Assembly (NCBI GenBank): GCA_002384855.1 | Contig: DGBP01000064.1 | Span: forward strand, 12,918 to 76,917 | From: Nocardioidaceae bacterium UBA4001 | GTDB lineage: Bacteria; Actinomycetota; Actinomycetes; Propionibacteriales; Nocardioidaceae | Direction: 5' to 3' | Length of the DNA stretch: 64,000 bases | Part shown: positions 14,986 through 23,245 of the stretch, in pieces | Layout: every line of letters starts with the position of its first letter | Numbering within the stretch: the first letter of the stretch is position 1 | The notes under the pieces: model-generated | What the model saw: only the letters and a program-made list of their open reading frames with translations | Told to the model about the DNA's origin: nothing | Databases searched by the model: none | Position numbers and translations under genes: made by a program

Positions 14986-16566
14986 GTGCCCACCCGCACC
15001 CCCGTGAAGGTCCCCGTGCTGATCGGGGCCGCCCTGTCGCTGGTGGTCCTGGTGACGCTGGCGACGATGGTGAGGATCAGCTGGCCGCCGCTGCTCGAGC
15101 TCGACCGCGCCGTGGGCGACGGGCCGCAGGGGTGGACCGCCGGCAACGGGACCGCCTACGACTTCCTCCACGCCGTCGAGGTCGCGTTCGGCACGCTCCC
15201 CCTGACGGTGGCCACCGTCGTCGTGACGGGACTGCTCCTGTGGCGCAGGCAGGTGCGCGCAGCGGTGTACGCCGCCGGCGTGATGGCCGCCGCCTCGCTG
15301 ACCACCTACCTCCTCAAGCGGTGGTTCCAGCGGGACCGCCCCGTGTGGGAGGACCCGATCCACGAGCTGTCCACCTACTCCTTCCCCTCGGGACACGCCT
15401 CCGGCATCGCATCGGCGATGGGTGTCGCGATCGTGCTGACCCTGCTGTTCGTACGACGCCGCTCCCTGCGCCGCGGGCTGGTGGCCCTGTGGCTGTTCCT
15501 GGTCGCCCTCGTCGGCCTGGACCGGATCTACCTCGGGGTCCACAACCTCTCCGACGTCCTCGCCGGCTTCGCTGTCGGGACGTTCTGGGTGCTGGTCGGC
15601 CTGCTCGTCGTCCACCCCGCCCCGCGACGCAAGGCGGCCGAGACGCTGGCGGAGCCGCTGCCCCGCAGCAGGCGGCTGGCCGTCGTACTCAACCCGATCA
15701 AGGTCGAGGACGTGGCGGCCTTCAAGGCGATGGTCACCCACCACGCCCGGGTCTCGGGCTGGGGCGCCCCGCTGTGGCACGAGACCACCGTGGAGGACCC
15801 GGGCCGTTCGATGGCGGAGGCCGCGGCGATCGCGGGGGCCGACCTGGTGCTCGTGTGCGGCGGCGACGGAACCGTGCGGACGGTGTGCGCGGAGCTCGCC
15901 GGCACCGGCATCCCGGTCGGCGTGGTCCCCGCGGGCACCGGCAACCTGTTGGCCCGCAACCTCGACATCCCGCTCTACCTCGAGGCGGCCGTCGACGTCG
16001 CCCTCAACGGCCAGGACCGCGCGATCGACCTCGTGGCGGTCTCCGGCGACGGCATCGGTCCCGACGAGCACTTCATGGTGATGGGCGGCATGGGCTTCGA
16101 CGCCGCGATCATGGAGGGCGCCGACGACGCGACGAAGGCCAGGATCGGCTGGCTGGCCTACTTCGTCTCCGGCCTGCGCCAGCTGCGGTCGCCGTCGTTT
16201 CGCGTGGAGATCTCCGTCGACGACGGTCCGTTCACCAAGCACCGCGCGCTCACCGTCGTGGTGGGCAACGTCGGTTACCTCACGGCCGGCATCCCGCTGC
16301 TGCCGGACGCGACGATCGACGACGGCGTGCTCGACGTGGTGCTCGTCTCGCCGCGGCGGTTCGTCAGCTGGTTCCCGCTGCTCTACCGGGTCTTCAGCAA
16401 GCACAAGCGCGTCGACGACCAGCTCAACCGGATGACCGGGCGGCGCGTGGTGCTGCGGACCGGGCACGACACCGCCCGCCAGCTCGACGGCGACCCGATC
16501 GGCCCGGGTCGCGAGATCGCGGCCGAGTGCGTCCACGGCAAGCTGTTGGTCCGCGTCCCACGCTGA
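14986..16566 (+). CDS. PAP2 phosphatase-diacylglycerol/lipid kinase fusion protein
   Basis: 526 residues in two parts. Residues about 1-215 form a membrane PAP2 phosphatase with six hydrophobic segments and the three motifs KRWFQRDRP, PSGH (about 135) and DRIYLGVHNLSD. Residues about 226-526 form a DAGK/sphingosine-kinase-like catalytic domain with VVLNPIKV, CGGDGTVRTV (about 289-298) and PAGTGNLLARNLDIP. One chain thus joins a lipid phosphate phosphatase to a lipid kinase. GTG start at 14986. The kinase half lies on the cytoplasmic side after the last helix. Substrates are probably phosphatidic acid or prenyl phosphates, not certain. Confidence 0.9.
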   Translation: MPTRTPVKVPVLIGAALSLVVLVTLATMVRISWPPLLELDRAVGDGPQGWTAGNGTAYDFLHAVEVAFGTLPLTVATVVVTGLLLWRRQVRAAVYAAGVMAAASLTTYLLKRWFQRDRPVWEDPIHELSTYSFPSGHASGIASAMGVAIVLTLLFVRRRSLRRGLVALWLFLVALVGLDRIYLGVHNLSDVLAGFAVGTFWVLVGLLVVHPAPRRKAAETLAEPLPRSRRLAVVLNPIKVEDVAAFKAMVTHHARVSGWGAPLWHETTVEDPGRSMAEAAAIAGADLVLVCGGDGTVRTVCAELAGTGIPVGVVPAGTGNLLARNLDIPLYLEAAVDVALNGQDRAIDLVAVSGDGIGPDEHFMVMGGMGFDAAIMEGADDATKARIGWLAYFVSGLRQLRSPSFRVEISVDDGPFTKHRALTVVVGNVGYLTAGIPLLPDATIDDGVLDVVLVSPRRFVSWFPLLYRVFSKHKRVDDQLNRMTGRRVVLRTGHDTARQLDGDPIGPGREIAAECVHGKLLVRVPR

Positions 16567-16594
16567 CCTGACCGGGCCGGGCTACCGTGGCCCG

Positions 16595-17662
16595 ATGGAG
16601 CCGGTTCACACGTTCACCTCCGCCGTCCTCGACCCGGGCGACCGGGGCCGCGAGCTCGGCGAGCGCCACCGCGAGGACGTCGTCCGGACGGTGGCGGCCT
16701 ACCGGAGGCTGTTCGCCGCCCGTGCGACCCGGCCGTTCGACCTGGACGCCTGGGCCGAGCGTGCCTGGGACTCGATCGTCGAGCTGGCCCCGGTGGCGGC
16801 CGTCGAGATCACCGGCATCGCCGAGGGCTCGCGCCTGCCGCTCCGGGAGGTCGCCATGCTCAACGCCCGGACCGAACTGCTCGCCGTGGCCGACCCCACC
16901 GGCGTGGCATCGGAGTGCTCGACGGTGGTGAGCCTCCCTGAGGGACGCCCGCCGGTCGCCGTGCAGACCTGGGACTGGTACTCCGCGATGGCCGACGACT
17001 GGTTCGTCTGGACGATCCCGCACCCGGACGGGACCGTCGTGCGCACGCTGACGGAGTACGGCGTGCTCGGGAAGATCGGGGTCAGCTCCCACGGGCTGGG
17101 ACTGATGTTCAACCTCCTGCGCCACCGCGCGGACGCGCTCGCCGAGGAGCGAGGCCTCGGGCATCCGGTGCACCTGCTCGCCCGGCGGATCCTCGACACC
17201 GCCCGTGACGTGAAGGAGGCGGTCGCCCTCGCCGAGGCCGTGCCCACCTCCGCCTCCACGTCCCTCACGGTGGTCGACGACGCGGGGCAGGCCGCCTCCG
17301 TCGAGCTCTTCCCGGGCGGCCCCGGCGTCGTACACCCCGACGAGGGCCTGCTCGTGCGCACGAACCACTTCGTCTCCGCGGCCGGTGAACCCGGCTGCCT
17401 GGCCGCGGGCGTCGGCCCGAGCAGCGCGACCCGGCGCGAGACGCTCCTGACGGCCCTCGGCGGATCCGCACCGACGCGAGCCGACGAGGTCGTGCACGCG
17501 ATGGACGACCACCGCGACGTGGGCGGCGTGTGCGCGCACCCCGACGAGACGCTGGACCCCGTCCTCCGGCACGCCACCCTCGCCACCGTGGTGGTCGACG
17601 TGGCCGGCCGGAACCTCCACGTCGGACGCGGTGGCCCGTGTGCCGGCGGGAGCGCGCGATGA
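16595..17662 (+). CDS. C45-family autoproteolytic acyltransferase/hydrolase
   Basis: 355 residues of the NTN-hydrolase family that includes isopenicillin N acyltransferase. Probable self-cleavage precedes the Cys of ECSTVV (about residue 108), leaving it as the N-terminal nucleophile. Supporting family blocks are VQTWDW just after it, GVSSHGLGLMFN and TSLTVVDDAG. It would cleave or transfer an acyl group on a small amide. No beta-lactam genes are nearby, so the natural substrate is unknown. It lies 28 bp after the lipid phosphatase-kinase gene. Confidence 0.85.
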   Translation: MEPVHTFTSAVLDPGDRGRELGERHREDVVRTVAAYRRLFAARATRPFDLDAWAERAWDSIVELAPVAAVEITGIAEGSRLPLREVAMLNARTELLAVADPTGVASECSTVVSLPEGRPPVAVQTWDWYSAMADDWFVWTIPHPDGTVVRTLTEYGVLGKIGVSSHGLGLMFNLLRHRADALAEERGLGHPVHLLARRILDTARDVKEAVALAEAVPTSASTSLTVVDDAGQAASVELFPGGPGVVHPDEGLLVRTNHFVSAAGEPGCLAAGVGPSSATRRETLLTALGGSAPTRADEVVHAMDDHRDVGGVCAHPDETLDPVLRHATLATVVVDVAGRNLHVGRGGPCAGGSAR

Positions 17663-17718
17663 GTTCGGCTGGGCGCCCTGGTCTCACCTCAGCACAACGA
17701 AACGAGAGGAGCAGAGCC

Positions 17719-18195
17719 GTGCAGAAGATCGTTCCGAACCTGTGGTTCGACACCGAGGCCGAGGAGGCCGCGAAGTTCTACGTGTCCCTGTTCGACGACT
17801 CCCGCATCCTGAGCGTCATGCCCTACACCGAGGTCGGGCCGGGCGAGCCGGGGTCGACGATGGTGGTGAGCTTCGAGCTGCTCGGCCAGGAGTACGTCGC
17901 GATCAACGGAGGCCCGCAGTTCCCGTTCACCGAGGCGGTCTCCTTCGAGGTCCGCTGCCAGGACCAGGCCGAGGTCGACCGGCTCTGGGAGGCGCTGACC
18001 TCGGACGGCGGCCAGGAGGTGCAGTGCGGCTGGCTCAAGGACAGGTACGGCCTCTCCTGGCAGATCGTCCCTGAGCGGTGGCTGGAGCTCGCGACCGGCT
18101 CGGACCCCGCGAGGGTCAACGCCGCCATGCGGGCCATGCTCGGCATGAAGAAGCTCGACCTCGCCGAGCTCGAGAGGGCCTACGCCTCGGCCTGA
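17719..18195 (+). CDS. VOC-family (PhnB-like) protein
   Basis: 158 residues from GTG 17719, preceded by a purine-rich GAGAGGAG; an upstream ATG that overlaps the preceding stop would add 20 residues. Paired beta-alpha-beta-beta-beta modules: KIVPNLWFDTEAEEAAKFYV at the N-terminus, then WLKDRYGLSWQIVPERW, both typical of the PhnB/3-demethylubiquinone-like VOC subfamily. Related proteins are dioxygenase- or resistance-like, but this subfamily is mostly uncharacterised. Converges with the DUF4446 gene, with only 2 bp between the stops. Confidence 0.9.
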   Translation: MQKIVPNLWFDTEAEEAAKFYVSLFDDSRILSVMPYTEVGPGEPGSTMVVSFELLGQEYVAINGGPQFPFTEAVSFEVRCQDQAEVDRLWEALTSDGGQEVQCGWLKDRYGLSWQIVPERWLELATGSDPARVNAAMRAMLGMKKLDLAELERAYASA

Positions 18196-18197
18196 CC

Positions 18198-18626
18198 CTA
18201 GGCGGTGCGGGCGAACTTGACCGCTTCCTCCTCCTCGGGGGACAGCTGCTGCTCGCACGACCAGCCGGTGACGTTCTTGGCGTAGGTGCGCGCCTCGCTG
18301 CGGCCGTGGATCGAGGTCAGCACGACCCCGTCGCCGCTGTCGTCGAGGAGGGCCAGCGACCACGACAGGTGGCCTCCCATGTCACCGAAGGCGTCGTACC
18401 TCACGACCGCGAGGTGCCGCATCGCCTGCGACGCCTCGACGCGCAGGGCCTGCACCTCGCTGCGCAGCCCCTCCACGTCGGTCGGCAGGTCCTCGACGCG
18501 ATGTGCGGTACGACGCGACGGACCCGACCGGGTGCGCCGCAGCGCGACGAGCGCCACGATGAGCGTGGCGACCGACACGAGCAGCAGGAGGAGGACCGGC
18601 AGCAGCAGGATCAGGGAGCTTTCCAT
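18198..18626 (-). CDS. DUF4446 membrane-anchored protein
   Basis: 142 residues. One N-terminal transmembrane helix (LILLLPVLLLLLVSVATLIV), a short helical segment (VEGLRSEVQALRVEASQA), then the conserved cytoplasmic block with VVRYDAFGDMGGHLSW, LALLDDSGDGVVLTSIHGR and TYAKNV. This is DUF4446, found widely in Gram-positive bacteria. It lies 23 bp after pheA on the same strand, and pheA, DUF4446 and serS lie near one another in many actinobacteria. Function unknown. Confidence 0.9.
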   Translation of the reverse strand: MESSLILLLPVLLLLLVSVATLIVALVALRRTRSGPSRRTAHRVEDLPTDVEGLRSEVQALRVEASQAMRHLAVVRYDAFGDMGGHLSWSLALLDDSGDGVVLTSIHGRSEARTYAKNVTGWSCEQQLSPEEEEAVKFARTA

Positions 18627-18649
18627 CGCGCCGAGACTAACCTCGCAGG

Positions 18650-19597
18650 TCAGCCTCCACGGCGGAGGCGCGCGAGCCAGGCCGTGGCGTCCTGGAACTC
18701 CGCGTCGCTGGTGCCCGGGCGGATGGTCGGCTCGATGCCGTCGTGGCGCTCGTAGGAGCCGAGGAAGCGGACGTCCGCGCACACCCGGCGCAGGCCCATC
18801 AGCGCCTCGCCGACCCGGGCGTCGTCCACGTGGCCCTCGCAGTCGATCGAGAAGCAGTAGTTGCCGAGCATGGCTCCGGTCGGCCGCGACTCGATGCGGG
18901 TCATGTTCACCCCGCGCATGGTGAGCTGCTCCAGGATCTCCAGGAGCGCGCCGGGGTGGTCCTCGCGCATGAACGCAACCAGCGAGGTCTTGTCCGCCCC
19001 GGTCCGCGGCGCGGGCACGCCCGGGCGGGAGACCATCACGAACCGGGTGACCGCGTCCGGGTTGTCGCCGATGCCCTCGGCGAGCACGTCCAGACGGTAA
19101 TGGCCCGCGGCGAGCGGGGCCGAGATGGCCGCGTCCCACGAGGAGGCGGAGTCGGCGACGGCGGCCGCCGCGGCGGCGGTGGATCCGGCGTGGACGACCT
19201 CCACCCGCGGCAAGTTGCGCGCCAGCCAGCCCCGGGTCTGGGCCGCGGCGTGCGGGTGCGTGGCCACGACCCTGATGTCCTCGAGCGAGGTCCCCGGCCG
19301 GGCCAGGAGTGAGAAGGCGATCGGCACCGTCATCTCGCGGGTGATCATCAGCGGCTCACCGGTCGCGAGCTCGTCGAGGGTGACCGGTACCGAGCCCTCG
19401 ACCGAGTTCTCGATCGGCACGACCGCCCCGTCCGCGTCGCCGTCGCGCACGGCGTCGAGGGCCAGCGTGACCGTCGCGCAGGGCTGGAGCTCGGCGCGCG
19501 AGGCGGCCGGCACCGCCCGCAGGGCCTGTTCGGTGAACGTGCCTTCGGGGCCGAGGAAGGCGTAGCGGGCCGGCGGGGTCCCCGGTGGTGGCGTCAC
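18650..19597 (-). CDS. pheA: Prephenate dehydratase
   Basis: 315 residues, monofunctional. The catalytic domain contains FLGPEGTFTEQAL, VVPIENSVEGSV and the Thr-Arg-Phe of AVTRFVMVSRP. The C-terminal ACT domain with GALLEILEQLTMRGVNMTRI and the ESRP motif binds phenylalanine for feedback control. Converts prephenate to phenylpyruvate in phenylalanine synthesis. GTG start at 19597, divergent from the GDT1-type transporter gene. Upstream of DUF4446 in the same transcript. Confidence 0.96.
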   Translation of the reverse strand: MTPPPGTPPARYAFLGPEGTFTEQALRAVPAASRAELQPCATVTLALDAVRDGDADGAVVPIENSVEGSVPVTLDELATGEPLMITREMTVPIAFSLLARPGTSLEDIRVVATHPHAAAQTRGWLARNLPRVEVVHAGSTAAAAAAVADSASSWDAAISAPLAAGHYRLDVLAEGIGDNPDAVTRFVMVSRPGVPAPRTGADKTSLVAFMREDHPGALLEILEQLTMRGVNMTRIESRPTGAMLGNYCFSIDCEGHVDDARVGEALMGLRRVCADVRFLGSYERHDGIEPTIRPGTSDAEFQDATAWLARLRRGG

Positions 19598-19606
19598 CCC
19601 TCAAGC

Positions 19607-19668
19607 CTAGGGGAGATAGATTGCCAGGTCGCGGCATCAGGCTGCCGGACCGCACCCCGAGACCCTCC
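19607..19668 (+). promoter_or_regulatory. Candidate compact yybP-ykoY (Mn2+) riboswitch
   Basis: The 88-bp leader of the GDT1-type gene contains CTAGGGGAGATAG (19607-19619), resembling the conserved GGGGAGUAG loop, and CGAGACCCT (19658-19666), resembling the conserved (G)CAAGACC strand. AGGG and CCCT can form the closing stem. Between them GGTCG-CGGCA and TGCCG-GACC form a strong hairpin. yybP-ykoY elements often control this exporter family. It is shorter than most known examples, so the call is inference from motif and context. Confidence 0.45.
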
Positions 19669-19685
19669 CAGGAGCCCCTCCGCCC

Positions 19686-20288
19686 ATGGACCTCGCCGTC
19701 ATCGCGCTCACCTTCGCGGCGATCTTCGTCGTGGAGCTGCCCGACAAGACCTTCATCGCCGCGCTCGTGCTGTCGACGAGGTACCGCCCCCTGCTCGTCT
19801 GGATCGGGGTCGGTCTGGCCTTCTTCGTGCAGGTGCTGATCGCGGTGACGGCCGGGCAGCTCGCCTCCCTCCTCCCCGAGACGCTGGTCCGCGGCGTCGC
19901 GGTCGCGATCTTCCTGCTGGGCGCCGTACTCCTCTACCGGGCGGCGCCGAACGCCGACCGGGAGGAGGCCGAGGCGGAGGAGGAGTACGCCTCGAAGGCC
20001 GCTGACGCCAAGACCGGCCTGCGGGCCGTCGGCGCGTCGTTCCTGGTCCTCTTCGCGGCGGAGTGGGGCGACCTGTCGCAGCTGCTGACGATCAGCCTGG
20101 TCGCGAAGTACCAGGAGCCGGTGTCGGTGTTCGTCGGCGCCTGGCTCGCGCTGCTGGCCGTCTCGGGCCTCGCCGTGCTCGCCGGCCGCTTCCTGCTCCG
20201 CCACATGAAGCTGTCGGTGCTGCACTACATCGGATCTACGGTCTGTCTCGTGCTGGCGGGCGTCACGCTGTGGGAGCTGCTCGGCTGA
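19686..20288 (+). CDS. TMEM165/GDT1-family (UPF0016) cation transporter
   Basis: 200 residues with six predicted transmembrane helices and both family signatures: ELPDKT near residue 17 in the first half and EWGDLSQ near residue 124 in the second, the internally repeated acidic cation-binding sites. A charged loop (DREEAEAEEEYASKAADAK) joins the halves. Bacterial members mainly export Mn2+. A possible Mn riboswitch lies in the leader. Divergent from pheA; arcA begins 34 bp downstream. Confidence 0.92.
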   Translation: MDLAVIALTFAAIFVVELPDKTFIAALVLSTRYRPLLVWIGVGLAFFVQVLIAVTAGQLASLLPETLVRGVAVAIFLLGAVLLYRAAPNADREEAEAEEEYASKAADAKTGLRAVGASFLVLFAAEWGDLSQLLTISLVAKYQEPVSVFVGAWLALLAVSGLAVLAGRFLLRHMKLSVLHYIGSTVCLVLAGVTLWELLG

Positions 20289-20322
20289 TTTCCGCCCCTC
20301 GACGGGCGTTACGCTTCGGCCC

Positions 20323-21561
20323 ATGACACTCCAGGGCAGCAACCAGGGCGCGACTCACACCGCGGACAGCGAGGTCGGCCGGCTGCGGACGGTGATGCTG
20401 CACCGGCCCGGCCCTGAGCTCCAGCGGCTGACCCCGCGCAACAACGACAAGCTGCTCTTCGACGGCATCCCGTGGGTCAGCCGCGCCCAGGAGGAGCACG
20501 ACGCCTTCGCGCAGGCGCTGCGCGACCGCGACGTCGAGGTGCTGTACCTGACCGACCTCCTCGTCGAGACCTTGCAGACGGCCGAGGCCCGTGAGCACGC
20601 GATCAGCGGAGCCATGTCCAGCCTCCACCTCGGCGACACCCTGCGCAGCTACCTCACCGACGCGCTGCACGACCAGGACCCCGAGGAGCTCGCGGCGTTC
20701 CTCACCGCCGGGGTCCGCAACGACGAGGTTCGCGGCGGCTTCGGCCTGGTGACCAGCCTCCTGGCCAGCGACGACTTCCTCATCGACCCGCTGCCGAACC
20801 TGCTGTTCACGCGCGACTCCAGCGTCTGGATCCGCGACCGGGTGGCGATCACGTCGCTGGCCATGCCTGCGCGCGAGCGGGAGACCTCGCTGACCGAGCT
20901 GATCTACAGCGACCACCCGCGTTTCCGGGGCACCCCGAAGATCCACGGCTGGCAGCACGAGCACGTCGAGGGCGGTGACGTGCTGCTGCTCGCCCCGGGC
21001 GTCGTCGCGGTCGGCGTGGGGGAACGTACGACGCCCGCCGGGGCCGAGCGGCTCGCACGGCAGGTGTTCCGGGCCGACCTCGCGCACACCGTGCTGGCCG
21101 TGCCGATCGCCCAGGAGCGGGCGACCATGCACCTCGACACCGTGTGCACGATGGTCGACGTCGACAAGATCGTGATGTACCCCAACGTCGCCGACCAGCT
21201 CCAGGCCTACACGGTGACCGTGAAGGACCGCGCGGGCGAGTCCGACCGCGACCTGGTGCTCGAGGTGACCGCTCCCGAGCCGTTCCTGGTCGCTGCCGCC
21301 AAGGCGATGAGCATCGACACCCTGCACCAGATCGACACGGGCCTGGACCCGGTCACCGCCGAGCGGGAGCAGTGGGACGACGGCAACAACACCCTGGCCC
21401 TCGCGCCGCGGGTCGCCGTCGCCTACGAGCGCAACGTGGAGACCAACACCCGCCTCGAGGAGGCCGGGATCGAGGTCGTCGCGATCGCCGGCTCCGAGCT
21501 CGGGTCGGGGCGCGGCGGGCCGCGCTGCATGTCCTGCCCGATCAGCCGCGACCCACTCTGA
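20323..21561 (+). CDS. arcA: Arginine deiminase
   Basis: 412 residues. Guanidino-group hydrolase with all expected motifs: LPNLLFTRDSSVWI, EHVEGGDVLLL, the catalytic His in MHLDTVCTMVD and the nucleophilic Cys in GGPRCMSCPISRDPL at the C-terminus. Hydrolyses arginine to citrulline and ammonia. The carbamate kinase and ornithine carbamoyltransferase of a complete arginine deiminase pathway are not adjacent, so it may supply citrulline/ammonia or act in acid tolerance. Confidence 0.96.
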   Translation: MTLQGSNQGATHTADSEVGRLRTVMLHRPGPELQRLTPRNNDKLLFDGIPWVSRAQEEHDAFAQALRDRDVEVLYLTDLLVETLQTAEAREHAISGAMSSLHLGDTLRSYLTDALHDQDPEELAAFLTAGVRNDEVRGGFGLVTSLLASDDFLIDPLPNLLFTRDSSVWIRDRVAITSLAMPARERETSLTELIYSDHPRFRGTPKIHGWQHEHVEGGDVLLLAPGVVAVGVGERTTPAGAERLARQVFRADLAHTVLAVPIAQERATMHLDTVCTMVDVDKIVMYPNVADQLQAYTVTVKDRAGESDRDLVLEVTAPEPFLVAAAKAMSIDTLHQIDTGLDPVTAEREQWDDGNNTLALAPRVAVAYERNVETNTRLEEAGIEVVAIAGSELGSGRGGPRCMSCPISRDPL

Positions 21562-21596
21562 CGGCGAGTCCGTCCGGCTCAGGGCATGGAAAATGG

Positions 21597-21638
21597 AAAA
21601 CCCGGCCGTTGCTGACGGGGGATACAACAACGACCGGG
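21597..21638 (-). terminator. Rho-independent terminator of the DUF5926 gene
   Basis: On the minus strand, CCCGGTCGTTG pairs with CAACGGCCGGG (one mismatch) around a loop of about 16 nt and is followed by TTTTCC. The U-run lies on the minus-strand side only, so it mainly serves the gene ending at 21737. The hairpin may also stop arcA readthrough. Confidence 0.75.
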
Positions 21639-21736
21639 CACTGACAAATGTACGTCCGGACAGGGCCCCCGGACAACTCGATCCGCGCAATATGGCTCAG
21701 GTCACAATGGTTCGGTCCGAAACTGTCTAGTCAGGC

Positions 21737-22684
21737 CTACCGGATCGTCAGCTGGCGGTTGGCCAGGCCCGACCTGGCGGCTCTCTCCTCAGCCGTCAGC
21801 GGCGCGTCCTCGTCGAGCACGGCGGCGAGCTCCTCGGCGAACCGGGCGGCCGGCTGCTCGAGCACCTCGGCACCCGTCCCCACGGGAAGGTCCCACACGG
21901 GGACGAGCACCCCGTGGACCCGGAACATGCCCACGAGGCGCGCGCCCTCGGCGATCACGTCCTTGCCGGCGACGTGCAGCTTGGCGAGGGCGCTGAGCAG
22001 CTTCTCCTCGTCGTGCGGCATGACCCAGCGCAGGTGCTCCTTGGTCCCCACGTTCGTCCAGTAGGCAGCCTCGACGGAGCCGAGCCGGCGGGTCGGGTTG
22101 GCGGCGGCGTTGGCCCTCTCGAGCGAGGCACCGAGCGTCCCGTCGCTGTCGTCGAGGTCGGAGATCCAGAACTCGAAGCCGTCGTGGACCGTGATGTCCA
22201 GGGGATCGTCGGCGACCAGGTCCTGGAGCCGCGGCCCGTCGCCCGGCGGGTCGGTGAGGCCGATCATGGCGCCGGGCTCGGAGTCGAGCGCCTTCTGCAG
22301 CACGGCGGCGAGGTCGCGGCTCGGGTCGCCGAACTGGTGCTGCACCTGCAGCGCGAGCCAGACGGTCCCGTCCTCTCGCACGAGGGCGGGGGCGGCCATC
22401 GGCAGCAGGCTGCACAGCAGCACCGTGCGGTCGGTCTGCACACTGTCGGCCAGGCGCAGCGGAGCGGTCGCCGCGGGCACGAGCTCGCGCATCGCGATCA
22501 CGTCGCACTCCGAGACAAGACCCTCGAACGGGCGGCCCACGAAGGTCTGCGGGGCACCGGACGGGCTGCCGTGGCAGGCCTTGTACCGCTTGCCCGACCC
22601 GCACGGGCAGGGCTGGCGGGGTCCGACCTCACCGTTCGTGGTGGTCGCCTCGGTGCGGGCTCTGACGCGCGACTTCTTTCCCAT
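21737..22684 (-). CDS. DUF5926 protein with SEC-C zinc motif
   Basis: 315 residues. A short basic N-terminus and a SEC-C type metal-binding motif (CPCGSGKRYKACHG, about residues 26-39) as in SecA C-termini, then the DUF5926 domain with FVGRPFEGLVSECDVIAMRE, ending in TAEERAARSGLANRQLTIR. The SEC-C zinc ribbon usually contacts ribosomes or partner proteins. Conserved across actinobacteria with no assigned role. Monocistronic by context: its own terminator lies downstream and a gene start 60 bp upstream. Confidence 0.9.
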   Translation of the reverse strand: MGKKSRVRARTEATTTNGEVGPRQPCPCGSGKRYKACHGSPSGAPQTFVGRPFEGLVSECDVIAMRELVPAATAPLRLADSVQTDRTVLLCSLLPMAAPALVREDGTVWLALQVQHQFGDPSRDLAAVLQKALDSEPGAMIGLTDPPGDGPRLQDLVADDPLDITVHDGFEFWISDLDDSDGTLGASLERANAAANPTRRLGSVEAAYWTNVGTKEHLRWVMPHDEEKLLSALAKLHVAGKDVIAEGARLVGMFRVHGVLVPVWDLPVGTGAEVLEQPAARFAEELAAVLDEDAPLTAEERAARSGLANRQLTIR

Positions 22685-22743
22685 GGCGGGAAGGCTACTT
22701 CAGGCTTCGCGGGCGCCTCGGCGGGCCCGGAGGTACCGCACCG

Positions 22744-23160
22744 TCAGCCCGACGCGAGGAGGGCATGGATCGTCGAGCGGCTCCGCGTGCGCTCGGACCA
22801 CCAGTCCTGGGCCAGCGCCTCGACGATCGCCATGCCACGGCCGGACACCGCAGAGGCAGGGGCCGCCAGTGCCCGGGGGCGGGAGGTGCTTCCGCCGTCG
22901 GTCACCGAGACGCGCAGACCACCCCGGTCGCGGCACCAGGTGATGAGGATCGTGCCGTCGCTGAGGGGCTGGGCGTGGCGCACGGAGTTGCCCACGAGCT
23001 CGGAGATGACCAGGCGGCCGTCCTCGATGGCGTCCCGGGAGAACCCCTCCTCACGCATCCAGGTGCGCAGCTCCTTGCGGGCGAGGGAGACGGAGGACGC
23101 CGCGAAGGGCACGCGCCGGGTGATCGGCGCGTACGACGAGCGCACGGACCGTGACGACAC
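22744..23160 (-). CDS. RsbW-like ATP-binding (GHKL) protein
   Basis: About 138 residues from the GTG at 23160; a longer form starting up to 31 codons earlier cannot be excluded. HATPase_c domain of the anti-sigma-factor serine kinase type: N-box ISELVGNSVRHA, G1 region VSVTDGGS and G2 region GRGMAIVEALAQDW. Proteins of this size occur in large numbers in streptomycetes and relatives as single-domain regulators, often with anti-anti-sigma or signalling partners. No sigma factor or STAS gene is adjacent. Confidence 0.85.
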   Translation of the reverse strand: MSSRSVRSSYAPITRRVPFAASSVSLARKELRTWMREEGFSRDAIEDGRLVISELVGNSVRHAQPLSDGTILITWCRDRGGLRVSVTDGGSTSRPRALAAPASAVSGRGMAIVEALAQDWWSERTRSRSTIHALLASG

Positions 23161-23245
23161 GATGCCACCCCACTCCACTACCTTCGGGACCTCCGAGAAC
23201 AGGCTCCCCGCCCCGTGGACCACCCAAACACACGCCCGTGTGGTC

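Noticed and set aside
12165..15146. Extended serS reading with a 560-residue N-terminal addition
   Set aside because: The extra part is antisense to the WS/DGAT gene. The normal SerRS N-terminus starts at 13442.
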